Source of the DNA: Methanoregula sp.
GTDB taxonomy: Archaea > Halobacteriota > Methanomicrobia > Methanomicrobiales > Methanospirillaceae
Reading direction: 5' to 3'
Length of the DNA: 9,679 nucleotides
Assembly (NCBI GenBank): GCA_003157895.1
Contig: PMKW01000193.1
Coordinates: 1-9,679, forward strand
This document shows positions 1 through 5,803 of the stretch, one piece after another; position 1 is the first letter of the stretch, and each line of letters opens with the position of its first letter. The notes under the pieces were generated by a model, which saw only the letters and a list, made by a program, of their open reading frames with translations, made no database searches and was not told where the DNA came from. The translations under genes and the position numbers were made by a program.

Positions 1-2
1 TC

Positions 3-359
3 TGGGGGAGGGTTGCCGGTATGGCGGCGAAGGATATCGTCCGCAGGTTCGGGATCACTGAGAAGGGGCTCGCAGCGTTTGTACGGGCACTGCGCCATTT
101 TCCGTGGGCGATGATCGTTGGTTACACCATCATCGAGAAGGAGAATGAAGTGATCATCGAGGTACCCTCATGCCCCACGCAGGAAGCCCGGCTGCGGCGC
201 GGGCAGGGGGAGTACATCTGCCGCGAAATGCACCGGGCGGAGTTCACCGGCTTTGCCCGTGAGATCGATCCCCGGATCTGTGTGGAATGTGAATTCGCCC
301 CGCCCGACCCCCATCCGAAGGAAATGTTCTGCCGGTGGCGCATCACACTGAAGGAGTAA
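3..359 (+). CDS. DUF6125-like cysteine-containing protein (5'-truncated)
   Basis: This is the C-terminal part of a soluble protein of unknown function. The reading frame stays open to the left edge: the codons before the first ATG (21) read W-G-R-V-A-G and run straight into M-A-A-K-D. I therefore treat that ATG as internal and the gene as cut by the window edge. Counting from the ATG, the visible 112 residues hold [20 protein letters not shown] (residues 51-70), [18 protein letters not shown] (82-99) and a final CRW (104-106). There are five cysteines: 51, 67, 87, 90 and 104. From memory this layout resembles the archaeal/anaerobe DUF6125 family, whose members are longer (about 160-180 residues). 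The role of that family is not known to me. The conserved cysteines could bind metal, but that is inference. The DUF1294 gene starts 32 bases downstream on the same strand, so co-transcription is possible. Confidence 0.75.
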   Translation, partial: WGRVAGMAAKDIVRRFGITEKGLAAFVRALRHFPWAMIVGYTIIEKENEVIIEVPSCPTQEARLRRGQGEYICREMHRAEFTGFAREIDPRICVECEFAPPDPHPKEMFCRWRITLKE

Positions 360-391
360 TCCGGGAAAACCTGTCACGATTTTAAGGTATT

Positions 392-670
392 ATGGACTTC
401 CCGTCACTTCTTATTCCGGTTATCATCTATACCGGCCTGAATATTCTGGCGTTTGCTGTTTTTACCTATGACAAGTTCATGGCAAAGGTGAGAATGGGAC
501 GATGTTCTGAAAATTCACTCCTGCTCCTTGCGGTGCTCGGCCCCTTTGGTGCGCTGACTACTATGATCGGGTTCCGGCACAAGACCCGTCATGTGAAATT
601 CTTCCTTGTGCCGGTCTTCGCTATCCTGCACGTGGTCCTGATCCTCTTGCTATGGCCATGGCTCTCCTGA
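392..670 (+). CDS. DUF1294 family small membrane protein
   Basis: This 92-residue integral membrane protein has three hydrophobic segments, at about residues 5-24, 42-60 and 69-89. Two hallmarks of the DUF1294 family are visible: FTYDKFMAK (24-32) after the first helix and GFRHKTRHVKF (60-70) before the last. The length fits the family, which usually runs to 85-110 residues. No biochemical function is established for DUF1294. Some bacterial members are fused to a cold-shock domain, but no such domain is present here. The ATG at 392 is preceded by AAGGT (384-388), a close but usable ribosome site. The gene lies 32 bases after the DUF6125-like gene and may share its transcript. No obvious oligo-T terminator follows the stop. 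Confidence 0.85.
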   Translation: MDFPSLLIPVIIYTGLNILAFAVFTYDKFMAKVRMGRCSENSLLLLAVLGPFGALTTMIGFRHKTRHVKFFLVPVFAILHVVLILLLWPWLS

Positions 671-772
671 ATACCTGTCAGATGTTGCGAATACTGACCA
701 CCTCCTCATCTCATGTTGAGGGCCCGATGGTCAGGTAAAAAACTCTGGAGAATTGCAGACAAACCCTACCGC

Positions 773-780
773 TTTAATAC
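773..780 (+). promoter_or_regulatory. TATA-like box for leaderless dCMP-deaminase gene
   Basis: TTTAATAC is centred about 27 bases before the ATG at 804. An in-frame TAG at 792-794 rules out a longer protein, and no Shine-Dalgarno motif lies between it and the ATG. The spacing fits an archaeal TBP box that fires at or next to the start codon, giving a leaderless mRNA. A clear BRE element is not evident. Confidence 0.5.
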
Positions 781-803
781 GGGCTCTTCCATAGTTTTTC
801 TTC

Positions 804-1289
804 ATGCGGACGAACAGGCATCAGTATTTCCTCGACCTCGCGACCCGGTGCGCCCACCAGGGGACCTGTCTCCGGCGGAACTTTGGTGCAATCATCGTTG
901 ACGAATTCAATACCATCGTTTCCACAGGCTATACAGGCGCTCCAAGGAAACAGATGGACTGCACCGAGCTGAACCGTTGCTGGCGAAAAGAGCACAATAT
1001 CCCCTCCGGCTCCAACTACGAGCGATGCCGGAGTGTCCATGCCGAGATGAACGCACTCCTGCAGGCCGGGAAACTTGCACGGGGGTGTACCCTTTATCTT
1101 GCAGGATTTGATGTTGAAACGGATGAAACAACCCAGATATGGCCATGTTTTCTCTGCTCCAAGATGATCGTAAACAGCGGTATAGCAAATGTCATCATGC
1201 GGACAAGCCAGGACACCTATAAGGAGATGGACCCAATGGTCCTGTACCAGATGCGCAGCCGGGAAGCTCTCGGTGAAGATGCAAAATAA
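804..1289 (+). CDS. dCMP deaminase family protein (zinc-dependent)
   Basis: This 161-residue protein has the full zinc-dependent cytidine/deoxycytidylate deaminase signature. HAE (79-81) supplies the zinc ligand His79 and the catalytic Glu81, and PCFLC (114-118) supplies ligands Cys115 and Cys118. CLRRNFGAIIV (22-32) and GYTGAP (42-47) are typical of the dCMP-deaminase branch. So is the insert with Cys53, Cys59 and Cys75, which can hold a second, structural zinc. The expected reaction is dCMP to dUMP plus ammonia in the cytoplasm, feeding thymidylate synthesis; substrate choice is inferred from family resemblance. An in-frame TAG at 792 makes ATG 804 the only start. No ribosome site is seen, but a TATA-like box lies about 27 bases upstream, so the mRNA is probably leaderless. 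The stop TAA overlaps the ATG of the next small ORF (TAATG). Confidence 0.9.
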   Translation: MRTNRHQYFLDLATRCAHQGTCLRRNFGAIIVDEFNTIVSTGYTGAPRKQMDCTELNRCWRKEHNIPSGSNYERCRSVHAEMNALLQAGKLARGCTLYLAGFDVETDETTQIWPCFLCSKMIVNSGIANVIMRTSQDTYKEMDPMVLYQMRSREALGEDAK

Positions 1290-1492
1290 TGGTAAAATCC
1301 CCAGTCCGGTCATGGACCGGGAAATACCATAAAAACCGGGTATGTCCCAGATGCTCCAGGCTCATTTTTAAAAAACCTGAAGATTTTCATTTTATTGACA
1401 ATGGTATGTCCCGCTCTTTCATGATTCAATTTTCAGGAACAGAGCCGATAGAAAACCGCCAAATTAAGAAAAAAATGAAAGAAGTTATGTAA
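1289..1492 (+). CDS. small CxxC-containing hypothetical protein overlapping the deaminase gene
   Basis: This is a 67-residue basic ORF whose ATG shares one base with the TAA of the deaminase gene (TAATG), an arrangement that suits translational coupling. The only recognisable motif is CPRC (19-22), one half of a zinc knuckle. There is no second CxxC within the chain, so a metal site would need a dimer or a partner. The C-terminus is Lys-rich (IKKKMKEVM). I recognise no family. The stop at 1490-1492 directly abuts the stop of the convergent zinc-ribbon gene. The local sequence is more A/T-rich than the deaminase gene, so this could be a chance ORF or a decayed remnant. The coupled start is the main argument in favour. 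Confidence 0.4.
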   Translation: MVKSPVRSWTGKYHKNRVCPRCSRLIFKKPEDFHFIDNGMSRSFMIQFSGTEPIENRQIKKKMKEVM

Positions 1493-1681
1493 TTAGAACC
1501 GGGGTTTCCGGTGTTTCGGGAGGCAGTCACGGCAATAAACCGGGCGGCCTTCGGTCGGCTTGAATGGTACTTCGCATTCTTTCCCACAGTCTGAACATGT
1601 TACTTTTGTCATCTCACGTGGGCCTGAGTCTCTTGGGCCGCCGAAATTTCTCGAGCCGCCAAAATTGTTTGATCCAAACAT
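1493..1681 (-). CDS. CxxC-x17-CxxC zinc-ribbon protein
   Basis: This 62-residue protein carries Cys29-x2-Cys32, exactly 17 residues, then Cys50-x2-Cys53. The intervening stretch includes VPFKPTEGRPVYC. This matches the CxxC-x17-CxxC domain (TIGR04272 type), common in methanogens and in some bacteria and expected to bind one zinc. An extra Cys36 sits inside the loop. The N-terminus (residues 2-22) is low-complexity and rich in Gly, Asn, Arg and Phe, with repeats such as FGGS and FGGP. Together with the basic tail (KHRKPRF) this suggests nucleic-acid binding; that is inference, because the family has no proven role that I know of. AGGA (1688-1691, minus strand) lies 6 bases before the ATG. The gene converges on the small CxxC ORF with no bases between the two stops. 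Confidence 0.8.
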   Translation of the reverse strand: MFGSNNFGGSRNFGGPRDSGPREMTKVTCSDCGKECEVPFKPTEGRPVYCRDCLPKHRKPRF

Positions 1682-1782
1682 AGTATTTCCTAATACAGTC
1701 TTTGTATAACTGTGTTACAATAGTCGCTGCCTGAGTTTAAGAAACAATATGTTGGGGACTCCTGAACGAAAGGGTAATTTGA

Positions 1783-1792
1783 TTATAATATA
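1783..1792 (-). promoter_or_regulatory. strong TATA-like box upstream of the zinc-ribbon gene
   Basis: On the minus strand this reads TATATTATAA, the most TATA-like stretch in the 1682-1892 gap. A start site about 25 bases downstream would give the zinc-ribbon gene a leader of about 80 bases. A weaker box (GTTATACAAA, about 1701-1710) lies closer to the ATG and could drive a short-leader transcript instead. The rest of this 211-base gap shows no convincing gene or RNA. Confidence 0.35.
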
Positions 1793-1892
1793 CTGCTTTT
1801 TCCAGATGCAGCGCGATCGGCAATGATACCGTTTGCAGTTACTATCGGGGATATCCGGTGAAATCAACCCCATACTGAAGATAGACCGGGTT

Positions 1893-2396
1893 TTACGTGT
1901 AGGACCGGATCTCGTTATACAGTACAACAAGAGAGAGACTGATCAGGTTCAAGGTTGTTGCAGCATACCACAGATAACTCTCGAATGTTGTGAGAGTGGC
2001 AATCCATCCTGACCAGAGCATGATACAGATGATGGTAAATGTGAGCAGGGTGTCGATCGCGAGAAAGACCATGGGCATATGGAAAAAACGCCCGATCTGC
2101 GCTATCGTGCAGTACTCGAATGGAGCCGGGTGGTTGAGGATATCGAACAGTTCGCGGCCAAGGTTCATGATCAGGTCCGCTAGTGCCCAGAGGGTCACCC
2201 CCCAGCCGCAGACTGAAAGTGGTACTGACATATCAGAACCGATCCGGATGAGCGTGATGCCAAACAGCAGCTTAAACATACAGAAGGGAACACCGATGGT
2301 GAGGCTCAGAAAGAGCGGGCGTGAAAAAAACTTCTGGATGATATCAGATTTCTGATGGTATGAGCAGGTTCCGGCATCAGGATCATTTTGGGACAT
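1893..2396 (-). CDS. four-helix integral membrane protein of unknown function
   Basis: This 167-residue protein has four hydrophobic segments, at about residues 28-50, 57-79, 107-130 and 139-161, and a short polar N-terminus (MSQNDPDAGTCSYHQKSD). Charged loops include NLGRELFDILNHPAPFEY (79-96). I recognise no family and no catalytic motif; it may be a small structural or sensory membrane protein. The frame is open 24 codons further, to an ATG at 2468. I prefer 2396 because a TATA-like box on the minus strand (2439-2446) lies inside that extension and would start transcription near 2416, leaving a leader of about 20 bases. No clear ribosome site precedes either ATG. The gene is divergent from the TerB-like gene and the two share a short intergenic region. 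No oligo-T tract follows the stop at 1893. Confidence 0.65.
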   Translation of the reverse strand: MSQNDPDAGTCSYHQKSDIIQKFFSRPLFLSLTIGVPFCMFKLLFGITLIRIGSDMSVPLSVCGWGVTLWALADLIMNLGRELFDILNHPAPFEYCTIAQIGRFFHMPMVFLAIDTLLTFTIICIMLWSGWIATLTTFESYLWYAATTLNLISLSLVVLYNEIRSYT

Positions 2397-2438
2397 GGCA
2401 TCGTGGGAGCTGTTATTCAGGTAATTGTACCATGGTCG

Positions 2439-2446
2439 TTTATTAA
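2439..2446 (-). promoter_or_regulatory. TATA-like box for the four-helix membrane protein gene
   Basis: On the minus strand this reads TTAATAAA, preceded by pyrimidine/purine sequence without a clear BRE. Its position predicts initiation near 2416, about 20 bases before ATG 2396. It supports the shorter gene model. Confidence 0.4.
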
Positions 2447-2534
2447 GGGATAGGGAACAGTTCACCATCCATCAAAATGTTTGCCGTAAACCCCATTTAC
2501 TCCCATGTTCAAGATAGTGGGAATAAAAAGGTGA

Positions 2535-2954
2535 ATTACAGGAGGAATTTTTGATAAATTAACCGGAAAGACTGCAACGCTTACGCCGAAATCAGCACCC
2601 GTGCTGTCCGCCATCACGGTCATTGCCGCTGATGGTATCATTGATGAAGCAGAACTGGGGGACCTCGCCAAGATCGTCCGCGGGGATAAGAAATCCATTG
2701 AGGTTGCAATGGAAGTCATGCGGGCGAACAAGTTCCCGGCTGTCATTGACCTGGTAGCAGAAAAGCTGGATGAGAAACTGAGGCCCGCAAAGCTCGTGAT
2801 TCTCAGTAATCTTGCAATGGCTGACGGAATTCTTGCGGGAGAAGAGAAAGCAGTATTGCAGTTATACATGGACAAATTCGGCATTCCTGATGTAAAACTC
2901 CAGCCCATCATCGATGCGATCGCAATCAAGAATGATTTCTCAATCTTCTCCTGA
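2535..2954 (+). CDS. TerB-like (tellurite-resistance TerB domain) protein, start codon unclear
   Basis: This is a small acidic helical cytoplasmic protein with a TerB-like fold. AITVIAADGIIDEAELGDLA and, later, LSNLAMADGILAGEEKAVL are the paired acidic D-G-x-I-x-x-x-E motifs that bind metal in TerB and related EF-hand-like domains. Its role is unknown; the name comes from tellurite-resistance operons, and no other ter gene is nearby. The first conventional start is GTG 2601, giving 117 residues. The frame upstream of it reads GGIFDKLTGKTATLTPKSAP, which looks like the normal N-terminus of such proteins (usually M-G-x-F-D-K-L). It runs back to a TGA at 2532-2534 with no ATG, GTG or TTG in frame. 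Only ATT codons (2535, 2547) lie beside GGAGGA (2541-2546). I give the open frame after the TGA. Either a rare ATT start or a lost or misread start codon could explain it. Confidence 0.75.
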   Translation: MTGGIFDKLTGKTATLTPKSAPVLSAITVIAADGIIDEAELGDLAKIVRGDKKSIEVAMEVMRANKFPAVIDLVAEKLDEKLRPAKLVILSNLAMADGILAGEEKAVLQLYMDKFGIPDVKLQPIIDAIAIKNDFSIFS

Positions 2955-2955
2955 C

Positions 2956-2975
2956 CTTTTTTCATAATAAAAAAG
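2956..2975. terminator. bidirectional oligo-T/A terminator hairpin
   Basis: CTTTTTT (2956-2962) and AAAAAAG (2969-2975) form a perfect 7-base inverted repeat around the loop CATAAT. It lies between the convergent stops of the TerB-like gene (2954) and the surface-protein gene (2983). Each strand presents a T-run just after its own stop, fitting archaeal oligo-U termination on both sides. Confidence 0.6.
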
Positions 2976-2982
2976 AGTTCAA

Positions 2983-3786
2983 TTATTTCTTGAAAAAACC
3001 AGGGATGCACCGTAACTCCCCAAGAAAAAATCCGTGTCTTCTTATCAGGAGAAGACTTGTGCCTGCGACAAGGATATTAGTCCCGATATTCATGGAAGCT
3101 TTTTGTGTGGGGGTCTGTGCAGGGTACGTTGTCTGTACGGGTTCTGATGTGGTCGTTACCGGAAGGGTAGTAACCGGAGGAGGACTCTCCGTAATTGTTG
3201 GCAGGGTGGTGGTAAGGACCGTCTGCGGGGTTGTGTCGATCCCTATGACATCCGGGGCTCTCCTTGAATAGACCTGAATCTCCACCAGCAGGTTATCACT
3301 GTCAATTGATTTTGGGCTTTCAACCTTCACCGAGTACGACCGGAGCCTGGTATTCACGGAGGTAAGGAATTCAACGGTCGCCTGCCCCCGAGTATCGGTC
3401 GTTACCAGCGCATAATACCGGGTATTCGGCATTACAGAAGTAGAAGGTGCGATGTCATCCCGTATCGTCTGCCCGTTGCCATTATTATACTGGTAGGACC
3501 CGATAGGCCACGGTCCGTCAACAGGATCTTCTGCAACATTCATCTGGTTGTCAGCAATAACCGGTGGTTGGTTGCGGGGTTCACCGGTCATGGTGAAGGT
3601 GTGCGGGAGCCAGATGTAATAGGATGAATTCGGCAGCCCGATAATATTCACTGTAAAACGGCTCCCCAGGGTAATTGAATCGCCGATTGATTGTTCAGTG
3701 GTTTTTACTGCTGATACCGGTACAACTGAAAGCAGGAACCCGGCAATAATCACGATCATCACGAATTTCAGCGGTATCTCTCTCAT
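2983..3786 (-). CDS. secreted cell-surface protein with Thr/Pro-rich stalk
   Basis: This 267-residue exported protein begins with a Sec-type signal peptide (MREIPLKF, then a hydrophobic stretch) probably cleaved after VSA (26). Residues about 30-175 form a beta-rich ectodomain with SSYYIWLPHTFTMTGEP (54-70), PPVIADNQ (74-81), GPWPIGSYQYNNG (91-103), TRYYALVTTDT (122-132) and VKVESP (153-158). From memory this pattern recurs in S-layer-like surface proteins of Methanomicrobiales. A Thr/Pro/Val-rich stalk (about 183-228), likely glycosylated, leads to a short hydrophobic segment (about 236-248) and RR. The tail after it (HGFFLGELRCIPGFFKK) is longer than usual for such anchors. GGGAG (3793-3797) lies 6 bases before the ATG, so this start is well supported. 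It is probably a cell-envelope component; no enzymatic motif is seen. Confidence 0.75.
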   Translation of the reverse strand: MREIPLKFVMIVIIAGFLLSVVPVSAVKTTEQSIGDSITLGSRFTVNIIGLPNSSYYIWLPHTFTMTGEPRNQPPVIADNQMNVAEDPVDGPWPIGSYQYNNGNGQTIRDDIAPSTSVMPNTRYYALVTTDTRGQATVEFLTSVNTRLRSYSVKVESPKSIDSDNLLVEIQVYSRRAPDVIGIDTTPQTVLTTTLPTITESPPPVTTLPVTTTSEPVQTTYPAQTPTQKASMNIGTNILVAGTSLLLIRRHGFFLGELRCIPGFFKK

Positions 3787-4002
3787 GAGGATCTCCCATT
3801 ACGAACTGTGCGTCCTGATTTGACATTTTACGTATTCAGATAAAAGGATACAGCATCCGGTCTGGTGCAGGTAACAGGTGTCCGGGGGGAAAAACAAAAA
3901 AATTTCCCGGTTGTGATACTTCGTGAAGATATGAGTATAACGTGTCAGATCTCCTTTGAAAATCCCGGTATAAACAAAGATCCCGCACCTCATGAAAACC
4001 CA

Positions 4003-4009
4003 TTTATTG
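4003..4009 (+). promoter_or_regulatory. TATA-like box for leaderless adenosine-specific kinase gene
   Basis: TTTATTG, preceded by the purine-rich GAAAACC (a possible BRE), is centred about 27 bases before ATG 4033. A second TATA-like motif, GGTATAAACA (about 3967-3976), could start a longer leader. The 246-base gap 3787-4032 holds this promoter and the one for the minus-strand surface-protein gene. I see no gene in it, although the plus frame happens to be open back to 3865. Confidence 0.5.
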
Positions 4010-4032
4010 TCCAACATACCCAATTCACCAGT

Positions 4033-4542
4033 ATGGTGAACATGGCCGGTGGAGGGGTAGAGTTCAAGGTAGTGAAGATTCACAAACCAGAAGACGTGAA
4101 TATTATTCTCGGGCAATCCCATTTCATCAAGACCGTTGAGGATATATCAGAAGCGGTCGTAGGATCGGTCCCCGGTGCAAAGTTCGGTCTGGCGTTCTCA
4201 GAATCATCGGGAGAATGCCTGATCCGGATCGATGGTAATGATGAGGATTTGATGGCGCTCGCGCGGGACAATGCGAAGGTAATTGGTGCAGGGCACTCCT
4301 TTATCGTGTTTTTACGGGATTGTTATCCCATCAATGTCCTGAATGCGATCAAGAATCTCCATGAAGTGTGCTCCATCTATTGTGCCACGGCAAACGCGGC
4401 GGAGGTTGTTATTGCCGAATCCCTTCTGGGTCGGGGAATCATGGGTGTGATAGACGGGCAGACACCCCGGGGAGTTGAGGGTCCTGAAGGAGTTGCGTGG
4501 CGGACGACACTGCTCAGGAAGTTCGGGTATAAACGGGGGTGA
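4033..4542 (+). CDS. adenosine-specific kinase (DUF355 family)
   Basis: This 169-residue soluble protein matches the archaeal adenosine-specific kinase family (PF04008, formerly DUF355) almost end to end. Family stretches include KIHKPEDVNIILGQSHFIKT (15-34), GAKFGLAFSESSG (48-60), IRIDGND (64-70), GAGHSFIVFL (85-94), PINVLNAIKNLHEVCSIYCA (99-118), GRGIMGVIDG (133-142) and the end LRKFGYK. The family was named from structural and binding work on a crenarchaeal member. It is thought to phosphorylate adenosine in purine salvage, but its in vivo role is poorly established. The frame is open back to an ATG at 3865. Family members begin near VEFKVVKI, so 4033 or 4042 is the likely start. I chose 4033 because a TATA-like box lies 27 bases upstream, giving a leaderless mRNA. 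A hairpin terminator overlaps the stop. Confidence 0.9.
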   Translation: MVNMAGGGVEFKVVKIHKPEDVNIILGQSHFIKTVEDISEAVVGSVPGAKFGLAFSESSGECLIRIDGNDEDLMALARDNAKVIGAGHSFIVFLRDCYPINVLNAIKNLHEVCSIYCATANAAEVVIAESLLGRGIMGVIDGQTPRGVEGPEGVAWRTTLLRKFGYKRG

Positions 4543-4554
4543 TGCCCGTTTTTT
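4531..4554 (+). terminator. hairpin plus T-run terminator overlapping the stop codon
   Basis: AAACGGG (4531-4537) pairs perfectly with CCCGTTT (4545-4551) around a 7-base loop, and the T-run extends to 4554. The upstream arm lies in the last codons of the kinase gene and the TGA falls in the loop. The form is like a bacterial intrinsic terminator and suits release at the U-tract. Confidence 0.6.
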
Positions 4555-4575
4555 CAGGGATTATCAGGATCCCCC

Positions 4576-4581
4576 AAAAAA
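4576..4581 (-). terminator. oligo-T terminator after the PEGA-protein gene
   Basis: A run of six T on the minus strand immediately follows the TGA of the PEGA-domain gene. With the kinase terminator at 4531-4554 it separates two convergent genes within a 39-base gap. Confidence 0.45.
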
Positions 4582-5679
4582 TCATTTTCTCATTTTCCGA
4601 TACAGCAAAAGCATACCTATCGATATGGCAGCAATGCCTGCGGTAAACCCGGGCGTTTTTGTTGTCTTCACAAGCCCGGTAATATATTCAGATGTTGTAC
4701 CGGCATTGACGGTAATGGTTGTTTTGAGATCCTGGTACCCGTCCATCACCAGGGTTATGGAATGCGGTCCCTCGCTCAGCATGGGAATTGTTGTCGGTGT
4801 CACCCCCATCATCGTTCCATCCACGTACACAAGTGCTCCAGCGGGTGTTGTAGTGAGGGAGAGCGAACCATAACCGCTGGCAGGTGCGGATGCGGATGGT
4901 GTCGTGGATCCTGTACCGGCGATCGGTGTCTTACTTGGAGAGAGCGCGGTCTGCAGGGTTACGGTCTGTTTATTGAAGTCTGCGTTCACGGTCGGGTTGT
5001 CTGCAGCGACCGTCACGCTCTTTGAGAGATCCGAAAACCCGCCCAGTCTTATCAGGACAACGTGGTTACCGTTGGGGATGGAGCTGAATACCGCCGGTGT
5101 CAGTCCTTTATACACATTGTCGATAAAGACATCAGCACCGGAGGGGGACGACATGACCGTGATGCCGCCGTATGCCAATGTCGGTACGGGTGTCGGTTCA
5201 CCAACCAGCTGGTCGATGTTCACGGCTGAGTAAGCGATAGCATTTCCCCTGGTATCCAGTTCCTGTATCTTCACCAGCGTCTGGTTGGTCCCCGATGCCG
5301 TACCTGCCGGGATAGTTCCCCTGAGGATTACCTGCACGGAAACCTCGTCCTGGTCCCTGTATCCTAATTCGAAACCGTTGATGGTTAAAGTCCGCCCGCC
5401 CGTGACGGGCCGGGTACTTTTTGCCTCGTTCACCGTGATCGAGTAAGTCCATTGAGGATCATCAAGTTCCGTGATGAACTGCAGGTCGTCATTGGTAGGA
5501 AATGCCGTCCCGTATGCAGCGTAAACCGTATAGGACACGTTGACCGAATTCCCGGAATACAGGTTCCCTGAAGGATCTATGGATACGGATCCCACCGTAA
5601 ATGCCGCCACTCCCTGAACCAGTAAAAGCAGAGTGCAGCAGAGCAATGCCAGTTTTAACGATTTCCAGATAAGGATCAT
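4582..5679 (-). CDS. exported PEGA-domain protein with PGF-CTERM sorting signal
   Basis: This 365-residue surface protein has a signal peptide (about 1-26, ending VAA), a beta-rich N-terminal domain (about 27-160) and two PEGA domains. PEGA 1 (about 170-238) contains GGITVMSSPSGADVFIDN and GLTP; PEGA 2 (about 270-335) contains GSLSLTTTPAGALVYVDG and GVTP. They are joined by a Ser/Thr/Pro/Ala linker (about 248-268). The C-terminus has TPGF (342-345), a hydrophobic helix and a basic end (YRKMRK). This is the tripartite PGF-CTERM signal, processed by archaeosortase A with lipid attachment in other Euryarchaeota. PEGA domains are beta-sandwich modules of surface proteins; the ligand is unknown. 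The frame extends to a GTG at 5694, but ATG 5679 has a TATA-like box about 27 bases upstream and begins the signal peptide cleanly, so I chose it. Cys14-Cys15 lie in the signal peptide and do not form a lipobox. Confidence 0.85.
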   Translation of the reverse strand: MILIWKSLKLALLCCTLLLLVQGVAAFTVGSVSIDPSGNLYSGNSVNVSYTVYAAYGTAFPTNDDLQFITELDDPQWTYSITVNEAKSTRPVTGGRTLTINGFELGYRDQDEVSVQVILRGTIPAGTASGTNQTLVKIQELDTRGNAIAYSAVNIDQLVGEPTPVPTLAYGGITVMSSPSGADVFIDNVYKGLTPAVFSSIPNGNHVVLIRLGGFSDLSKSVTVAADNPTVNADFNKQTVTLQTALSPSKTPIAGTGSTTPSASAPASGYGSLSLTTTPAGALVYVDGTMMGVTPTTIPMLSEGPHSITLVMDGYQDLKTTITVNAGTTSEYITGLVKTTKTPGFTAGIAAISIGMLLLYRKMRK

Positions 5680-5702
5680 CCAATCCAATGTCACGTTGTG
5701 CT

Positions 5703-5712
5703 GTTATAATAT
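5703..5712 (-). promoter_or_regulatory. TATA-like box for leaderless PEGA-protein gene
   Basis: On the minus strand this reads ATATTATAAC and is centred about 28 bases before ATG 5679. No Shine-Dalgarno motif lies between, so transcription probably begins at or beside the ATG. Confidence 0.55.
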
Positions 5713-5782
5713 CTTCGTGGTATTCTGGAGGGAGTATATACCCGGGAGTAGAAACAGAAACAAGGCAGGCAGAGAAGGCAGG

Positions 5783-5788
5783 AAAAAA
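5783..5788 (-). terminator. oligo-T terminator after the lipoprotein gene
   Basis: Six T residues on the minus strand lie 15 bases after the TAA at 5804. This separates the lipoprotein gene from the PEGA-protein promoter about 70 bases further on and indicates two separate transcripts. Confidence 0.45.
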
Positions 5789-5803
5789 TGAACGTGAATA
5801 CCG

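Noticed and set aside
774..1313. 179-codon minus-strand ORF opposite the dCMP deaminase gene
   Set aside because: It lies entirely antisense to a gene with unmistakable HAE and PCxxC motifs, and its translation shows no family features.
1715..1930. 71-codon minus-strand ORF in the gap after the four-helix membrane protein gene
   Set aside because: It overlaps the end of that gene, its translation is irregular and Arg/Cys-rich, and the strong TATA-like box of the zinc-ribbon gene lies inside it.
2601..2954. Tellurite-resistance operon
   Set aside because: Only a single TerB-like domain is present. There are no TerC, TerD or TerF-type genes nearby, so a resistance role is not supported.
2462..3010. 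182-codon minus-strand ORF opposite the TerB-like gene
   Set aside because: Its translation is Ser/Ala/Met-rich, as expected of an antisense frame, and the plus strand has the clear TerB D-G-x-I-x-x-x-E motifs.
3865..4032. N-terminal extension of the adenosine-specific kinase to ATG 3865
   Set aside because: Family members start near the VEFKVVKI segment. The extension has no similarity I recognise and contains the promoter elements for both flanking genes.
5680..5694. GTG 5694 as the start of the PEGA protein
   Set aside because: It would lie upstream of the transcription start predicted from the TATA-like box, has no ribosome site, and only adds polar residues in front of the signal peptide.
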